A stretch of DNA of 64,000 bases, from positions 52,708 to 116,707 of the forward strand of contig CACGYL010000001.1 in the NCBI GenBank assembly GCA_902577285.1, in the 5' to 3' direction. This document shows positions 16,630-25,722 of this stretch, one piece after another (the stretch's first letter is position 1; each line of letters starts with the position of its first letter). Under the pieces are notes generated by a model. It worked only from the letters and a program-made list of their open reading frames with translations, made no database searches and was not told where the DNA came from. Origin of the DNA: an uncultured Pelagibacteraceae bacterium (GTDB taxonomy: Bacteria; Pseudomonadota; Alphaproteobacteria; Pelagibacterales; Pelagibacteraceae). The translations under genes were made by a program, and so were the position numbers.

Positions 16630-18108
16630 GTGAAAAAGTTTCTTGTAGCTATTGATCAAGGCACAACATCTTCAAGAGCAATTTTATTTGATTTACAAGG
16701 TAATATTAAATTCACATCTCAATTTGAGTTTACTCAATATTTTCCTAAAAATGGATGGGTTGAGCATAATCCAAACGAAATTTGGTCTTCAACTATTAAA
16801 GCTTTAAAAAATGTAATTAGAAAAGCTTCAACTTTAAAAGGTAAAATATTAAGTATTGGAATTACAAATCAAAGAGAAACTACTATCCTTTGGAATAAAA
16901 AAACTGGTAAAGTAATTTACAATGCTATTGTATGGCAAGATAGAAGAACACAAGAATATTGTGAAAAGCTTAAGAAAAAAAAACTTGAAAATATTTTTCA
17001 AAAAAAAACAGGATTATTAATTGACCCATACTTTTCAGCTACCAAAATTAAATGGATCTTGGAAAATATAAAAATTTCAAAGAAACTCTTAAAATCTAAC
17101 AATTTACTGTTTGGAACAGTAGATACCTATTTAATTTGGAAACTGACTAATGGTAAACATCATTTAACTGATGCAACAAATGCAAGTAGGACAATGTTAT
17201 TTAATATAAATAACAACACCTGGGACAAAGAAATTTTAAAAAAACTGAATATCCCAAAACGTATTCTACCAGGCGTAAAAAATTCAGCAGACAATTTTGG
17301 AACAACAAATAAAAAAATAGTTGGATATGAAATTCCTATTTGTGCGGTTTTGGGTGATCAACAAGCTGCAGCTGTTGGTCAATGTTGTTTTGAAAAAGGC
17401 TCAATAAAAAGTACTTATGGAACAGGAGCTTTTGCAATAATGAATACAGGATCTAAAAAAATTATTTCAAAAAATAAATTATTAACTACTATTTGTTACA
17501 GGCTGAATGGAAAAAATACTTTTGCACTAGAAGGCTCTATTTTTATTGCTGGTGCAGGTGTTCAATGGTTAAGAGATAAGTTAAAGCTAATAAATAATGC
17601 TCATGATACTGAACAAATTGCTAAATCAAAAAAAAATAATGAAGATGTCTATGTTGTGCCAGCTTTTAGTGGGATGGGAGCTCCATATTGGAGCCCTGAT
17701 GCTAGAGGAATTATTACAGGATTAACTAGAGACAGTGATTGGAAAACTATAGTAAGGGCAGTGATAGAGTCTGTAGCATATCAAAGCTATGATCTTTTTA
17801 ATGCAATGAGGAAAGACGGCTTGAAGCCTAATAAAATTAAAATTGATGGCGGAATGGTTAAAAATTATTGGTTTTCCCAATTTTTAGCAAATATTATCAA
17901 TGTTAAAACAGAAAGACCCAAAGTTTTGGAAACCACAGCTCTGGGGGTTGCATTATTTGCTGGATACCAAATTGGTGTATTTAAATCATTAGATCAACTA
18001 AAGAGAATATGGAAAAAAGATAAAATTTTCAAACCTAAATTAAGTAATATTGTTAGAAACAAATTGTTGAATGGGTGGAAGTTATCCGTCAAAAAAACTT
18101 TATTATAG
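16630..18108 (+). CDS. glpK: Glycerol kinase
   Basis: 492 residues, normal length for GlpK, FGGY sugar kinase family. Motifs include AIDQGTTSSRAILFD at the N terminus, TNQRETTILWN, WQDRRT, GDQQAAAVGQ, YGTGAFAIMNTG and the C-terminal KIDGGMVKN with ALGVALFAGYQ. It phosphorylates glycerol to glycerol 3-phosphate. The start is GTG, four bases after the tmoV stop, so it is probably read from the tmo operon. No GlpF or GlpD is nearby, but a GpsA-like dehydrogenase follows tmm. It is convergent with tmm, eight bases apart. Confidence 0.93.
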   Translation: MKKFLVAIDQGTTSSRAILFDLQGNIKFTSQFEFTQYFPKNGWVEHNPNEIWSSTIKALKNVIRKASTLKGKILSIGITNQRETTILWNKKTGKVIYNAIVWQDRRTQEYCEKLKKKKLENIFQKKTGLLIDPYFSATKIKWILENIKISKKLLKSNNLLFGTVDTYLIWKLTNGKHHLTDATNASRTMLFNINNNTWDKEILKKLNIPKRILPGVKNSADNFGTTNKKIVGYEIPICAVLGDQQAAAVGQCCFEKGSIKSTYGTGAFAIMNTGSKKIISKNKLLTTICYRLNGKNTFALEGSIFIAGAGVQWLRDKLKLINNAHDTEQIAKSKKNNEDVYVVPAFSGMGAPYWSPDARGIITGLTRDSDWKTIVRAVIESVAYQSYDLFNAMRKDGLKPNKIKIDGGMVKNYWFSQFLANIINVKTERPKVLETTALGVALFAGYQIGVFKSLDQLKRIWKKDKIFKPKLSNIVRNKLLNGWKLSVKKTLL

Positions 18109-18116
18109 ATAATTTA

Positions 18117-19445
18117 TTATTTTAAAAACGTATCCATAGAATCATCCATCGCAGATGCCCAAGGGGTATGGTGAACAGGGGCAATGGATCCAGTTACAGG
18201 TGATGAAAAAGATTTATTTCTGTAAGTAGAAATATCATCCATTTTATGATGTTCCCATTCCTTGAAATGCTTTCTTATTAGTTCAAAATCAATTTTTGGA
18301 TAATCTGACATTTCGTGAAGTTCTTTAGTATATTCAGTTTGAAAATCTATCATTTGATCAGGGTTTTCTAATTTTTCTTCCATAGAAACCCATTTAGAAA
18401 TATCTTTTTCTATTTCACTATCATTAGGAATTTTAATTTTATTCATTATCACATCTCTTGCAAACCATGCTTGGCAATCAAACATATTAAAAGTATGAAA
18501 TTGATCCTGCATACCTAGGTACATTAGCTTATGATTATCTTGCCACACAACTCCTTTGTATAATTTTGGTGGATATAATCTATTATGAGTTTTTAAACTC
18601 AGGTTTTCATTTAAAAAAGGAAAATGATGCAGGTATCCTGTGCATAATATAATTACGTCCGCTACTTGTTCTGTACCATCTTTGAAAATTGCTTTGCTTC
18701 CCTCTAATCTATCTAAATAATAAACTTCTTTCATACCTGAAGGCCATTTAAAACCCATAGGGTTATGCCTATAACCAATAGTTACACTTTTAGCTCCATA
18801 TTTATTACATTGTAGTGCAACATCTTCAGCTGAATAACTACTTCCAAGAACTATAACATTTTTATCTCTAAATTCTTCAGCATCTCTAAAATCATGGGAA
18901 TGCATTATTCTTCCTGGAAAAGAACTCATACCTTTGTATTCAGGTATGAACGGAACTGAAAAATGTCCAGTTGAAACAACAACGTAATCAAATTTGTCGT
19001 GTAATATTTTATTATTAGTTTTATCTTGATAGCTAACTTCAAATTTATCCGAATTATAATTTACACTCTTTACACTTGTGCTAAATTTTATTTTGCTTTT
19101 AATGTTTCCATTGCTCACTCTCCCAATTATATAGTTGTATAATACTTCTCTTGGTGGAAATGATGGAATGGGTTTTCCAAAATGCTCATCAAATGAATAA
19201 TCTGCAAACTCTAAACATTCTTTTGGTCCATTTGACCATAAATATCTATACATACTATTGGGGACAGGGTCACCATATTGATCAGAACCAGTTCTCCAAC
19301 TGTAATTCCATAATCCTCCCCAATCATCCTGTTTTTCAAAACATACAATTTCTGGAACTTTTTCTCCATTTTTCTCAGCATGTTCGAAAGCCCTTAACAT
19401 TGATAGACCACAAGGCCCCGCGCCAATTATCGCTATTTTGTTCAT
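18117..19445 (-). CDS. tmm: Trimethylamine monooxygenase (bacterial FMO)
   Basis: 442 residues, the usual Tmm length. FAD site GAGPCG at residues 8-13, the flavin-monooxygenase fingerprint FPGRIMHSHDF near 176, the NADPH site LGSSYSAEDVA near 196 and the late CTGYLHHFPF. The enzyme oxidises trimethylamine to TMAO with NADPH and O2. With tdm, tmo and gmaS in the same window, the assignment to Tmm over a generic FMO is well supported. It is divergent from the GpsA-like gene and convergent with glpK. Confidence 0.87.
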   Translation of the reverse strand: MNKIAIIGAGPCGLSMLRAFEHAEKNGEKVPEIVCFEKQDDWGGLWNYSWRTGSDQYGDPVPNSMYRYLWSNGPKECLEFADYSFDEHFGKPIPSFPPREVLYNYIIGRVSNGNIKSKIKFSTSVKSVNYNSDKFEVSYQDKTNNKILHDKFDYVVVSTGHFSVPFIPEYKGMSSFPGRIMHSHDFRDAEEFRDKNVIVLGSSYSAEDVALQCNKYGAKSVTIGYRHNPMGFKWPSGMKEVYYLDRLEGSKAIFKDGTEQVADVIILCTGYLHHFPFLNENLSLKTHNRLYPPKLYKGVVWQDNHKLMYLGMQDQFHTFNMFDCQAWFARDVIMNKIKIPNDSEIEKDISKWVSMEEKLENPDQMIDFQTEYTKELHEMSDYPKIDFELIRKHFKEWEHHKMDDISTYRNKSFSSPVTGSIAPVHHTPWASAMDDSMDTFLK

Positions 19446-19469
19446 ATAAACTGTATAATTTTAAAAGTT

Positions 19470-19485
19470 ATTTTATTAATAAAAT
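19470..19485. promoter_or_regulatory. 16-base perfect palindrome between tmm and gpsA
   Basis: ATTTTATTAATAAAAT is a perfect inverted repeat 25 bases upstream of the tmm start, in the divergent gap. It could be an operator for tmm. The surrounding DNA is so AT-rich that chance cannot be dismissed. Confidence 0.3.
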
Positions 19486-19557
19486 CAAAAAAATAAAACT
19501 ATTTTTTCTTTAAAATTACTTGTTAATAATAAATAGTTAAATTTAGTTAATTTATTT

Positions 19558-20514
19558 ATGAAAAAAATTCTAATTATTGGAGGTGGGGCCATGGGCTCAG
19601 CCTTTTCTATTCCATGTATAGATAATAATCACAAAGTATTTATAACAGAACCATACAGTCAAAGATTTATTAAAAATTTATCATCCAAAAATAAATTTCA
19701 TTCAGCTTTAAAAATAAATCTTCCAAAAAAACTAAAATTTAAAAAATATTCCAATGAATTATTTTATGAAAAATATGATCTTGTTGTTGTAGCATTAAGC
19801 TTAACGGGTATCGATTTTATAGCGAGAGAATTGAAAAAATTTAAAGTAAAATCTCCAATTTTAGTGCTCACAAAAGGTCTTAAATATGAAAAACAAAATA
19901 AAAATATTATAACCATTTCACAAACCCTTTTAAAAAGTTTCCCTAAATTAAATTTATCAGTTTTGAAAGGACCATGTTTAGCTAAAGAATTAGCTAGAAA
20001 ATACCAAACAAGTGTGATCATCGCTAACAAAAATATTGAGATTGCAAAATTGTTAGGAAAAATGATTTCAACAAAATACTATTTGATTGAATATTCTAAA
20101 GATGTGGTTGGTGTTGAAATATGTTCTGCAATAAAAAATATTTATTCTATGATAATTGGTTCTGGTATAAGTTTAAATAAATCTTCAAGTTTGTTCCAAA
20201 AATCGTTGTCAGAAATGAGATACATAACTAAACATTTGAAAGGAAAAGAAGATACGGTTTTAAGTTTAGCAGGTGTTGGTGACTTGTATGTAAGTGCTGC
20301 AGGTGGAAGAAATAGTAAAATGGGAAACTATTTAGGACAAGGTTTTACTTTTCAAAGGGCTAAAAAAAAGTTTATGGCAAATGATACTGTAGAAGGCGAA
20401 CAACTTGTGAGAGAAATTGCACCTTATATTTTAAAAAAGTTTAATTCAAAAAAAATTCCTTTGATGTTTCAAATGATTAGAGCAATTCTAAAAAATAAAA
20501 AATTTGTGATTTAA
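19558..20514 (+). CDS. gpsA: NAD(P)-glycerol-3-phosphate dehydrogenase-like
   Basis: 318 residues with the GpsA pattern: ILIIGGGAMGSAFS Rossmann motif at 4-17, LTKGLKYE, KGPCLAKELA, catalytic-lysine region EICSAIKNIYSMIIG and AGVGDLYVSAAGGRNSKMGNYLGQG, then VEGEQLV. It interconverts glycerol 3-phosphate and dihydroxyacetone phosphate. The sequence looks diverged from housekeeping GpsA (GPCLAKE for GPSFAKE, AAGG for the usual TCT). Placement near glpK and the osmolyte importer suggests a catabolic role. The genome's main gpsA could lie elsewhere. Confidence 0.75.
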   Translation: MKKILIIGGGAMGSAFSIPCIDNNHKVFITEPYSQRFIKNLSSKNKFHSALKINLPKKLKFKKYSNELFYEKYDLVVVALSLTGIDFIARELKKFKVKSPILVLTKGLKYEKQNKNIITISQTLLKSFPKLNLSVLKGPCLAKELARKYQTSVIIANKNIEIAKLLGKMISTKYYLIEYSKDVVGVEICSAIKNIYSMIIGSGISLNKSSSLFQKSLSEMRYITKHLKGKEDTVLSLAGVGDLYVSAAGGRNSKMGNYLGQGFTFQRAKKKFMANDTVEGEQLVREIAPYILKKFNSKKIPLMFQMIRAILKNKKFVI

Positions 20515-20592
20515 AAAATATGAAATTTGCTGACTTTTTGAGCTACAAAGAATTTTTATACCTATTGTCATTCATTTCTCTCGCTGATACAT

Positions 20593-20608
20593 TTGATTTA
20601 TTAATCAA
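20593..20608 (+). promoter_or_regulatory. Inverted repeat upstream of sugar ABC operon
   Basis: TTGATT-TATT-AATCAA, 6-base arms around a 4-base centre, ends just before the GAGGGG ribosome-binding site of the substrate-binding protein gene. It could be a repressor operator or a small leader hairpin. No regulator gene of LacI or similar type is adjacent. Confidence 0.4.
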
Positions 20609-20626
20609 CGAAAAGAGGGGAAATCA

Positions 20627-21955
20627 ATGATTAAAAAAATAGTAATAACTGTCTGTACTCTGATATTTTTTGTTACAAATATTAGTTTTGCAGACATCAC
20701 TTTTTGGACTACAGAAGTTCAACCAGCTAGAATGGCAAAACAAGAAGCAATGGCTAAGGATTTTGAGGCTAAAACTGGCATCAAGGTTGAAGTTATTCCT
20801 GTAGAAGAAAAAGATTTAGGAACAAGAGCAACAGCAGCAGCTGCAGCTGGTGATCTTCCAGACGTAATATATCATACTTTGCAATACGTTTTACCTTGGG
20901 CTGAAGCTGGAATATTAGATGTAGATGCTAATAATGCAGTTGTTAAAGATCTTGGAAAAAAAACTTTTGCACCAGGCGCATTAAACATGGCTAAAAGTGG
21001 ATCTAAAATAGCAGCAGTACCAGTCGATGGCTGGACTCAAATGGTAGTCTACAGAAAAGACTTATTTGAGAAAGCAGGTCTTGCACCTCCAACAAGCTAT
21101 GAAAATATAACTAAAGCAGTAGAAGCACTTTCCGGAGATGGAATGTTTGGTTTTGTTGCAGCTACAAAAACTGATGAAAACTTCATGAGCCAAGTTTTAG
21201 AACATGTTCTTTTAGCAAATGGGGTTAATGTTGTTAAAAAAGGAGCAGTAAGAAAGCAAGGTAAAAAACTAAAGGCAGCTTTAGAATTTTATAAAGTTAT
21301 AGCAAATGCTAGTCCTCCAGGAGAATTATATTGGAAGCAATCTAGAGAATTGTACTTTGCTGGAAAAACTCCAATGATAATTTGGTCACCATTTATAATG
21401 GATGAACTTGCAGGCTTAAGAGATTCTGCACCTCCAACAATAAATGATGATCCAACTTCTAGTGAGCTAGCTTCTAAAACAGGTTTTATCACTAACTTTA
21501 GCGGTCCTAATAATAAAAAAGGTGCTGCATGGGCTGATATAAGATATTTTGGTATTACAGCTGATGCTGATACTGAGGAGGCAAGTGCATTTGTTAAATA
21601 CTCAATGGATGAAGGTTATACACAAACTCTTTCTATTGCTCCAGAAGGTAAATTCCCTGTGAGAAGAGGAAACGCAAGTGATCCAGCAGCATTTACAAAA
21701 GCTTGGAGCAAATTACCTGTTGGAGTTGACAGAAAAGCACCTTTATCAGATTTATACTCTGAAGATGTTATAAATAACATTGTAGCTGGATTAGATAAAG
21801 CTAATAGATGGGGTGTTAAAGAAGGTGAACTTTCAAGAGCATCCAAAATTATTAATAACAAGTTTATTAATAGAATAACTAGACTATACGTTGATGGACA
21901 AATTGACATTGATCAAGCAGTAGATATGATCAATCAGAAATTGTCTCAATTCTAG
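20627..21955 (+). CDS. Sugar-type ABC transporter, substrate-binding protein
   Basis: 442 residues with a signal peptide (about 1-22, ending ISFA) and a cluster B (UgpB/MalE-like) extracellular binding fold: ITFWTTEVQPARM, FEAKTGIKVEVIPV, DVIYHTLQYVLPWAEAG and VPVDGWTQMVVYRKDLFEKAGL. Family members bind sugars, glycosides or glycerophosphodiesters. A glycosidase of the mannosylglycerate hydrolase type lies three genes downstream, so a glycosylated compatible solute is the likely ligand (inference). A strong hairpin follows the stop, consistent with excess expression of this periplasmic component. Confidence 0.85.
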   Translation: MIKKIVITVCTLIFFVTNISFADITFWTTEVQPARMAKQEAMAKDFEAKTGIKVEVIPVEEKDLGTRATAAAAAGDLPDVIYHTLQYVLPWAEAGILDVDANNAVVKDLGKKTFAPGALNMAKSGSKIAAVPVDGWTQMVVYRKDLFEKAGLAPPTSYENITKAVEALSGDGMFGFVAATKTDENFMSQVLEHVLLANGVNVVKKGAVRKQGKKLKAALEFYKVIANASPPGELYWKQSRELYFAGKTPMIIWSPFIMDELAGLRDSAPPTINDDPTSSELASKTGFITNFSGPNNKKGAAWADIRYFGITADADTEEASAFVKYSMDEGYTQTLSIAPEGKFPVRRGNASDPAAFTKAWSKLPVGVDRKAPLSDLYSEDVINNIVAGLDKANRWGVKEGELSRASKIINNKFINRITRLYVDGQIDIDQAVDMINQKLSQF

Positions 21956-21976
21956 ATTATTAAATAAATTTTAATG

Positions 21977-22004
21977 AAAGCGGATAATGTGTATTATCCG
22001 CTTT
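21977..22004 (+). terminator. Intercistronic hairpin between binding protein and permease
   Basis: A perfect 12-base-pair stem, AAAGCGGATAAT with ATTATCCGCTTT, and a GTGT loop, ending four bases before the permease ATG and followed only by TATT. It lacks a long T run, so it is more likely a partial terminator or 3' stabiliser that lets the binding protein exceed the permeases. Confidence 0.7.
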
Positions 22005-22008
22005 TATT

Positions 22009-23268
22009 ATGAGTGATACACTTTCAAAAATAGAAAAAAGAACTGCATACATTTTATTGTTACCTGCAGTTTTCCTTGTTTTTTCAATTATACTATTTCC
22101 CATATTTGCTAATGTTTGGATAAGTTTTAAAGAAGTAGGTTTAAAAGACATAAGAATTCCAGAGCCAAGAGCAAAAAAAATAGTAAAATCATTAAAAGAT
22201 AGACCTGATGAAATAAAGATTATTTATAAATTAAGAAACAGTTCATTAATATTGGATATAAGAGACGTTAAATTTCAAGAAAAAATTCCAAAAGATTTTG
22301 AACCTTTAAATTTAGACGAAAGATGTCAACTGAAGTCAAATACAATTTATTGTAATTTTGGAAATTGGAAAGCTAAGTATAAAGAGAATTTTCAAGTAAT
22401 ACTTGTTAACAAGTCAGGGAAGAAAATTGATAAAAAAGAAATTAAATCAATCAAACCAAAATTATCAGGTAAATCAGATAATATTCTTTTAAATACAAAT
22501 TTTACATTAAAAAATTTTAAAAAAGTTTTTTTTCAAAATGAATTTTTTGATTTACTGTCTACAACATTTTATTATACTTTTTTTGGTACAGTAGGATCAA
22601 TAGTATTTGGGATTTTAGCAGCTCAGCTCGTAAACCAAAAATTTTTTGGAAGAACATTTATGAGAAGTATTCTTCTTTTTCCATATGTAGGACCTGTTGT
22701 AGCATTAGCATATACCTGGGAACTATTATTGGATCCTTACAGTGGAACATTAAACAATCTATTGTTAAATTTTCAAGTTATTCAGGAACCTCTTAATTTA
22801 TTAGGTCAAAAATATTTAACTATTAATTTTTTTGGTTTTGATTTAAAGCTTAGACTAGCTTTAACAACTGTCATTATTTTTGAAATTTGGCGATACTTTC
22901 CATTAGCTTTTTTATTTATACTTGCTCGACTTCAGGCTGTTCCAAAAGAATTATATGAGGCGGCAGATGTCGATGGAGCTGGACCGATTCAAAAATTTAT
23001 TAGCATAACACTGCCTCAGATTATGGCAGTAATATCAATTTTGTTTATGATTAGATTTATTTGGAATTTTAATAAATTTGAAGATATTTTCTTACTTACT
23101 GGTGGAGCGTCAGGTACTAGAACATTACCAATTAATGTTTACGAGCAAGGTTTTACAATATCTGATATTGGAATGGGATCTGCTGTATCAATAGTTATAG
23201 TTTTGCTTCTTTTAATATTTATGTTTATTTATTTTAGACTATTAGGAAGGCGAGCTGATGAAAATTAA
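22009..23268 (+). CDS. Sugar-type ABC transporter, permease 1 (MalF-like)
   Basis: 419 residues. The first helix (about residues 12-35) is followed by a soluble, lysine-rich insertion of about 130 residues, likely periplasmic as in MalF, then five membrane spans with the cytoplasmic EAA loop (ELYEAADVDGAGPIQKF). It is the inner-membrane partner of the next gene, which it overlaps by 11 bases. The large periplasmic loop is atypical for simple UgpA/LacF permeases and may contact the binding protein. Confidence 0.87.
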   Translation: MSDTLSKIEKRTAYILLLPAVFLVFSIILFPIFANVWISFKEVGLKDIRIPEPRAKKIVKSLKDRPDEIKIIYKLRNSSLILDIRDVKFQEKIPKDFEPLNLDERCQLKSNTIYCNFGNWKAKYKENFQVILVNKSGKKIDKKEIKSIKPKLSGKSDNILLNTNFTLKNFKKVFFQNEFFDLLSTTFYYTFFGTVGSIVFGILAAQLVNQKFFGRTFMRSILLFPYVGPVVALAYTWELLLDPYSGTLNNLLLNFQVIQEPLNLLGQKYLTINFFGFDLKLRLALTTVIIFEIWRYFPLAFLFILARLQAVPKELYEAADVDGAGPIQKFISITLPQIMAVISILFMIRFIWNFNKFEDIFLLTGGASGTRTLPINVYEQGFTISDIGMGSAVSIVIVLLLLIFMFIYFRLLGRRADEN

Positions 23269-24451
23269 AAGTCTAATATTGTATTGTTTAATTTCATCTA
23301 TTTTTTTATTTTCCCTAGTCTCCATTTGGAAAGTTTTATCAACATTACAAGGAATAGATCTGGAAAATTTTAATTTCGCAATTATCCTAACTCTTGGAAT
23401 TGGAATATCTCTAATAAATCTGATTGTTGGTGATAAGTTTCATAAAGCTATAAAGTCAATAATATTTGCAATTTTATTTACTTTTGTTGATGGATATTTA
23501 CTTCAATTGATGCCTATTTGGTACAATATTGGCATCTTTGGGATTTTAATTTTTTACTCTTTTAAAATTGATAAATATAATCAAAAAAATTTAGAACTCG
23601 ATCATTCATCTCAAACAGTTGTATTTGAATTTTTAACTCTTTTTGGAATTGTATTATTTTCTTTTGTAATTTTATTTCCATTTTACATGATGATAATTAC
23701 TAGTTTTAAAACACAAGCTGCACTGCTTATAAATCCTTTGGATTTTAGTATTAATTTTGCACAGGATATTAAAGAACTATTTAAATCTTATTTTGTAATA
23801 TTCGATACTTACAAATTTGGGAGATATATACTTATCAGTACATTTGTATCAGTTGGAACAGTTATAGTTACTTTAATATTTGCTATTCCAGCAGCATACG
23901 CAGTTGCAAGACTAAATTTTTTTGGAAAAAACTTTTTGTCTACTTCAATATTAATTATTTATATGTTTCCTGCTATAGTTTTGGTAATACCCTTGTATAC
24001 CGTGTTTAGTCAACTAGGGTTAAGAAATAATGTAGGAGGACTTTTAATAGTATATACGGCAACTACTTTGCCAGTTGCAATATATATGCTTCAAGGATAT
24101 TTCAAAAGTATACCTAAAGAATTAGAGGAGGCTGCTATTATGGATAAATTAAACTGGTTTGGAATTATTATTAAAATTATCTTGCCATTGAGTATCCCTG
24201 CTATTTCTTCAGTTGCTCTTTATGTATTTATGATTGCTTGGAATGAATTCTTGTTTTCTTTAATGTTCCTTGATAATCCAAATTCATTCACTTTATCAAG
24301 AGCTATACAATATTTGAGTGGTGATGCAGAAACTCCTAGACAATATTTAATGGCAGGATCAGTTGTTGTCACTATTCCAGTTTTATTTATTTTTGTTTAT
24401 TTTGAAAAATATTTAGTAAGTGGACTAACTGCTGGAAGTGTAAAAGGTTAA
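23258..24451 (+). CDS. Sugar-type ABC transporter, permease 2, long N terminus
   Basis: 397 residues, about 110 longer than normal MalG/UgpE-type permeases. The C-terminal 270 residues show the standard six-span permease with EAA loop ELEEAAIMDKLNWFG. The N-terminal extension (about 1-105) contains four additional hydrophobic helices (for example LILYCLISSIFLFSLVSI and YNIGIFGILIFYSF) of unknown use. The stop overlaps the glycosidase start by one base. No ATPase gene follows, so this importer depends on an ATPase encoded elsewhere. Confidence 0.86.
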   Translation: MKIKSLILYCLISSIFLFSLVSIWKVLSTLQGIDLENFNFAIILTLGIGISLINLIVGDKFHKAIKSIIFAILFTFVDGYLLQLMPIWYNIGIFGILIFYSFKIDKYNQKNLELDHSSQTVVFEFLTLFGIVLFSFVILFPFYMMIITSFKTQAALLINPLDFSINFAQDIKELFKSYFVIFDTYKFGRYILISTFVSVGTVIVTLIFAIPAAYAVARLNFFGKNFLSTSILIIYMFPAIVLVIPLYTVFSQLGLRNNVGGLLIVYTATTLPVAIYMLQGYFKSIPKELEEAAIMDKLNWFGIIIKIILPLSIPAISSVALYVFMIAWNEFLFSLMFLDNPNSFTLSRAIQYLSGDAETPRQYLMAGSVVVTIPVLFIFVYFEKYLVSGLTAGSVKG

Positions 24452-25722
24452 TGAGAAATTTTATTAATTCAGCCAAAAAAGTCTTATTAAGAAATAAAAA
24501 AAATGGATACACTTTACCAACAAACAATAAGTTATATCCCGCCCAATGGAATTGGGATTCCGGATTTATAGCTTTAGGTTATTCACATTTTAAACTTAAA
24601 TATGCTTTAGATGAATTAAAGACACTTATTAAAGGTCAATGGAAAGATGGAATGATACCACATATCTTATTTCATGATTTAAATACTAATTATTATCCAA
24701 ACCATTCTGTTTGGGCCTGCGGAAATAAAATTCACTCATCTGGTATCACCCAACCTCCAATTTTAGCAATAATAATAAAATTAATTTTTGATAAATATAA
24801 AATTAAAAAAGAAAAAGCTGAATTTAAAAAAATTATTAAAGGTGTTTTAAAATATCACAAATGGTTCATTAAATTTAGAGACCCAAATAATTCAGGATTA
24901 GTCTCAATTTTACATCCATGGGAGAGTGGATATGATAATTCACCTCTATGGGATTATTCAATGAGTAAAGTAAAAATTCCAAAAAATTTGAAATATAAAA
25001 GAGGTGATAACAAAGTGGTTAACCCTGAATACCGACCTCTAGATATAGATTATGATAGATATGTAACAATCAAAAATCAATTGAGAAAAAACAATTATAA
25101 TCCAAACAAACTTTTCAAAGCTTCATTATTTAATGTTGTTGATGTTGGATTCAATTCAATATTTTTGAGGGCAAATAAAGATCTTGTTAAACTATTAAAA
25201 ATGTTTGATTTGAAAAGTAATGAAATAGAAACGTATATTTCAAGATCTGAGAAAAAAATTGTTAAACTGTATAATAAAAAAAATAATAGTTTTATTAATA
25301 TTGATTTGAAAAATAAAAAAAAAATAACTATCCCATCTATCACACATTATTTTATTTTATTTGCTGATTTAAGAGATAAAAAATTAAATAATAAAATTAT
25401 CAAAAATTTAAAAAAACATAGCAATCAAGAAAAATATTTTTTTTCAAGTATAAAATCAGATCATCGAAAATTTGAAGAAAAAAGATATTGGCGAGGACCA
25501 GTATGGATTAACTGTAACTGGATTATCTATCAAGGACTTAAGAATAAAGATATTAAATTTGCAAATCAAATCAAAGAGGAAACAATAAATCTTGTAAAAC
25601 AAAAAGGTTTTAATGAATACTTTAGTTGCAAAACTGGAAAAGGATTCGGTGCGACCAACTTTTCATGGACTGCATCCTTATTTTTAGATTTAATTTTTGA
25701 AAATAAATATGAGCAATTATAA
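24451..25722 (+). CDS. MGH1-like glycoside hydrolase (glycosylglycerate-type)
   Basis: 423 residues, cytoplasmic (no signal). The (alpha/alpha)6-barrel signature of mannosylglycerate/glucosylglycerate hydrolases is visible: PAQWNWDSGFIALGY near residue 30, HPWESGYDNSPLWD near 150, and YWRGPVWINCNWIIYQGL near 350, the regions that carry catalytic Asp and Glu in GH63-related enzymes. It probably cleaves an imported alpha-glycoside of glycerate or glycerol to sugar plus aglycone. It overlaps permease 2 by one base. The exact substrate cannot be read from sequence. Confidence 0.7.
   Translation: MRNFINSAKKVLLRNKKNGYTLPTNNKLYPAQWNWDSGFIALGYSHFKLKYALDELKTLIKGQWKDGMIPHILFHDLNTNYYPNHSVWACGNKIHSSGITQPPILAIIIKLIFDKYKIKKEKAEFKKIIKGVLKYHKWFIKFRDPNNSGLVSILHPWESGYDNSPLWDYSMSKVKIPKNLKYKRGDNKVVNPEYRPLDIDYDRYVTIKNQLRKNNYNPNKLFKASLFNVVDVGFNSIFLRANKDLVKLLKMFDLKSNEIETYISRSEKKIVKLYNKKNNSFINIDLKNKKKITIPSITHYFILFADLRDKKLNNKIIKNLKKHSNQEKYFFSSIKSDHRKFEEKRYWRGPVWINCNWIIYQGLKNKDIKFANQIKEETINLVKQKGFNEYFSCKTGKGFGATNFSWTASLFLDLIFENKYEQL

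Noticed and set aside
20515..20626. Sigma-70 promoter for the sugar importer operon
   Set aside because: Several TTG and TATA-like hexamers occur, but none with 16-18 base spacing and good match. Only the inverted repeat was listed.
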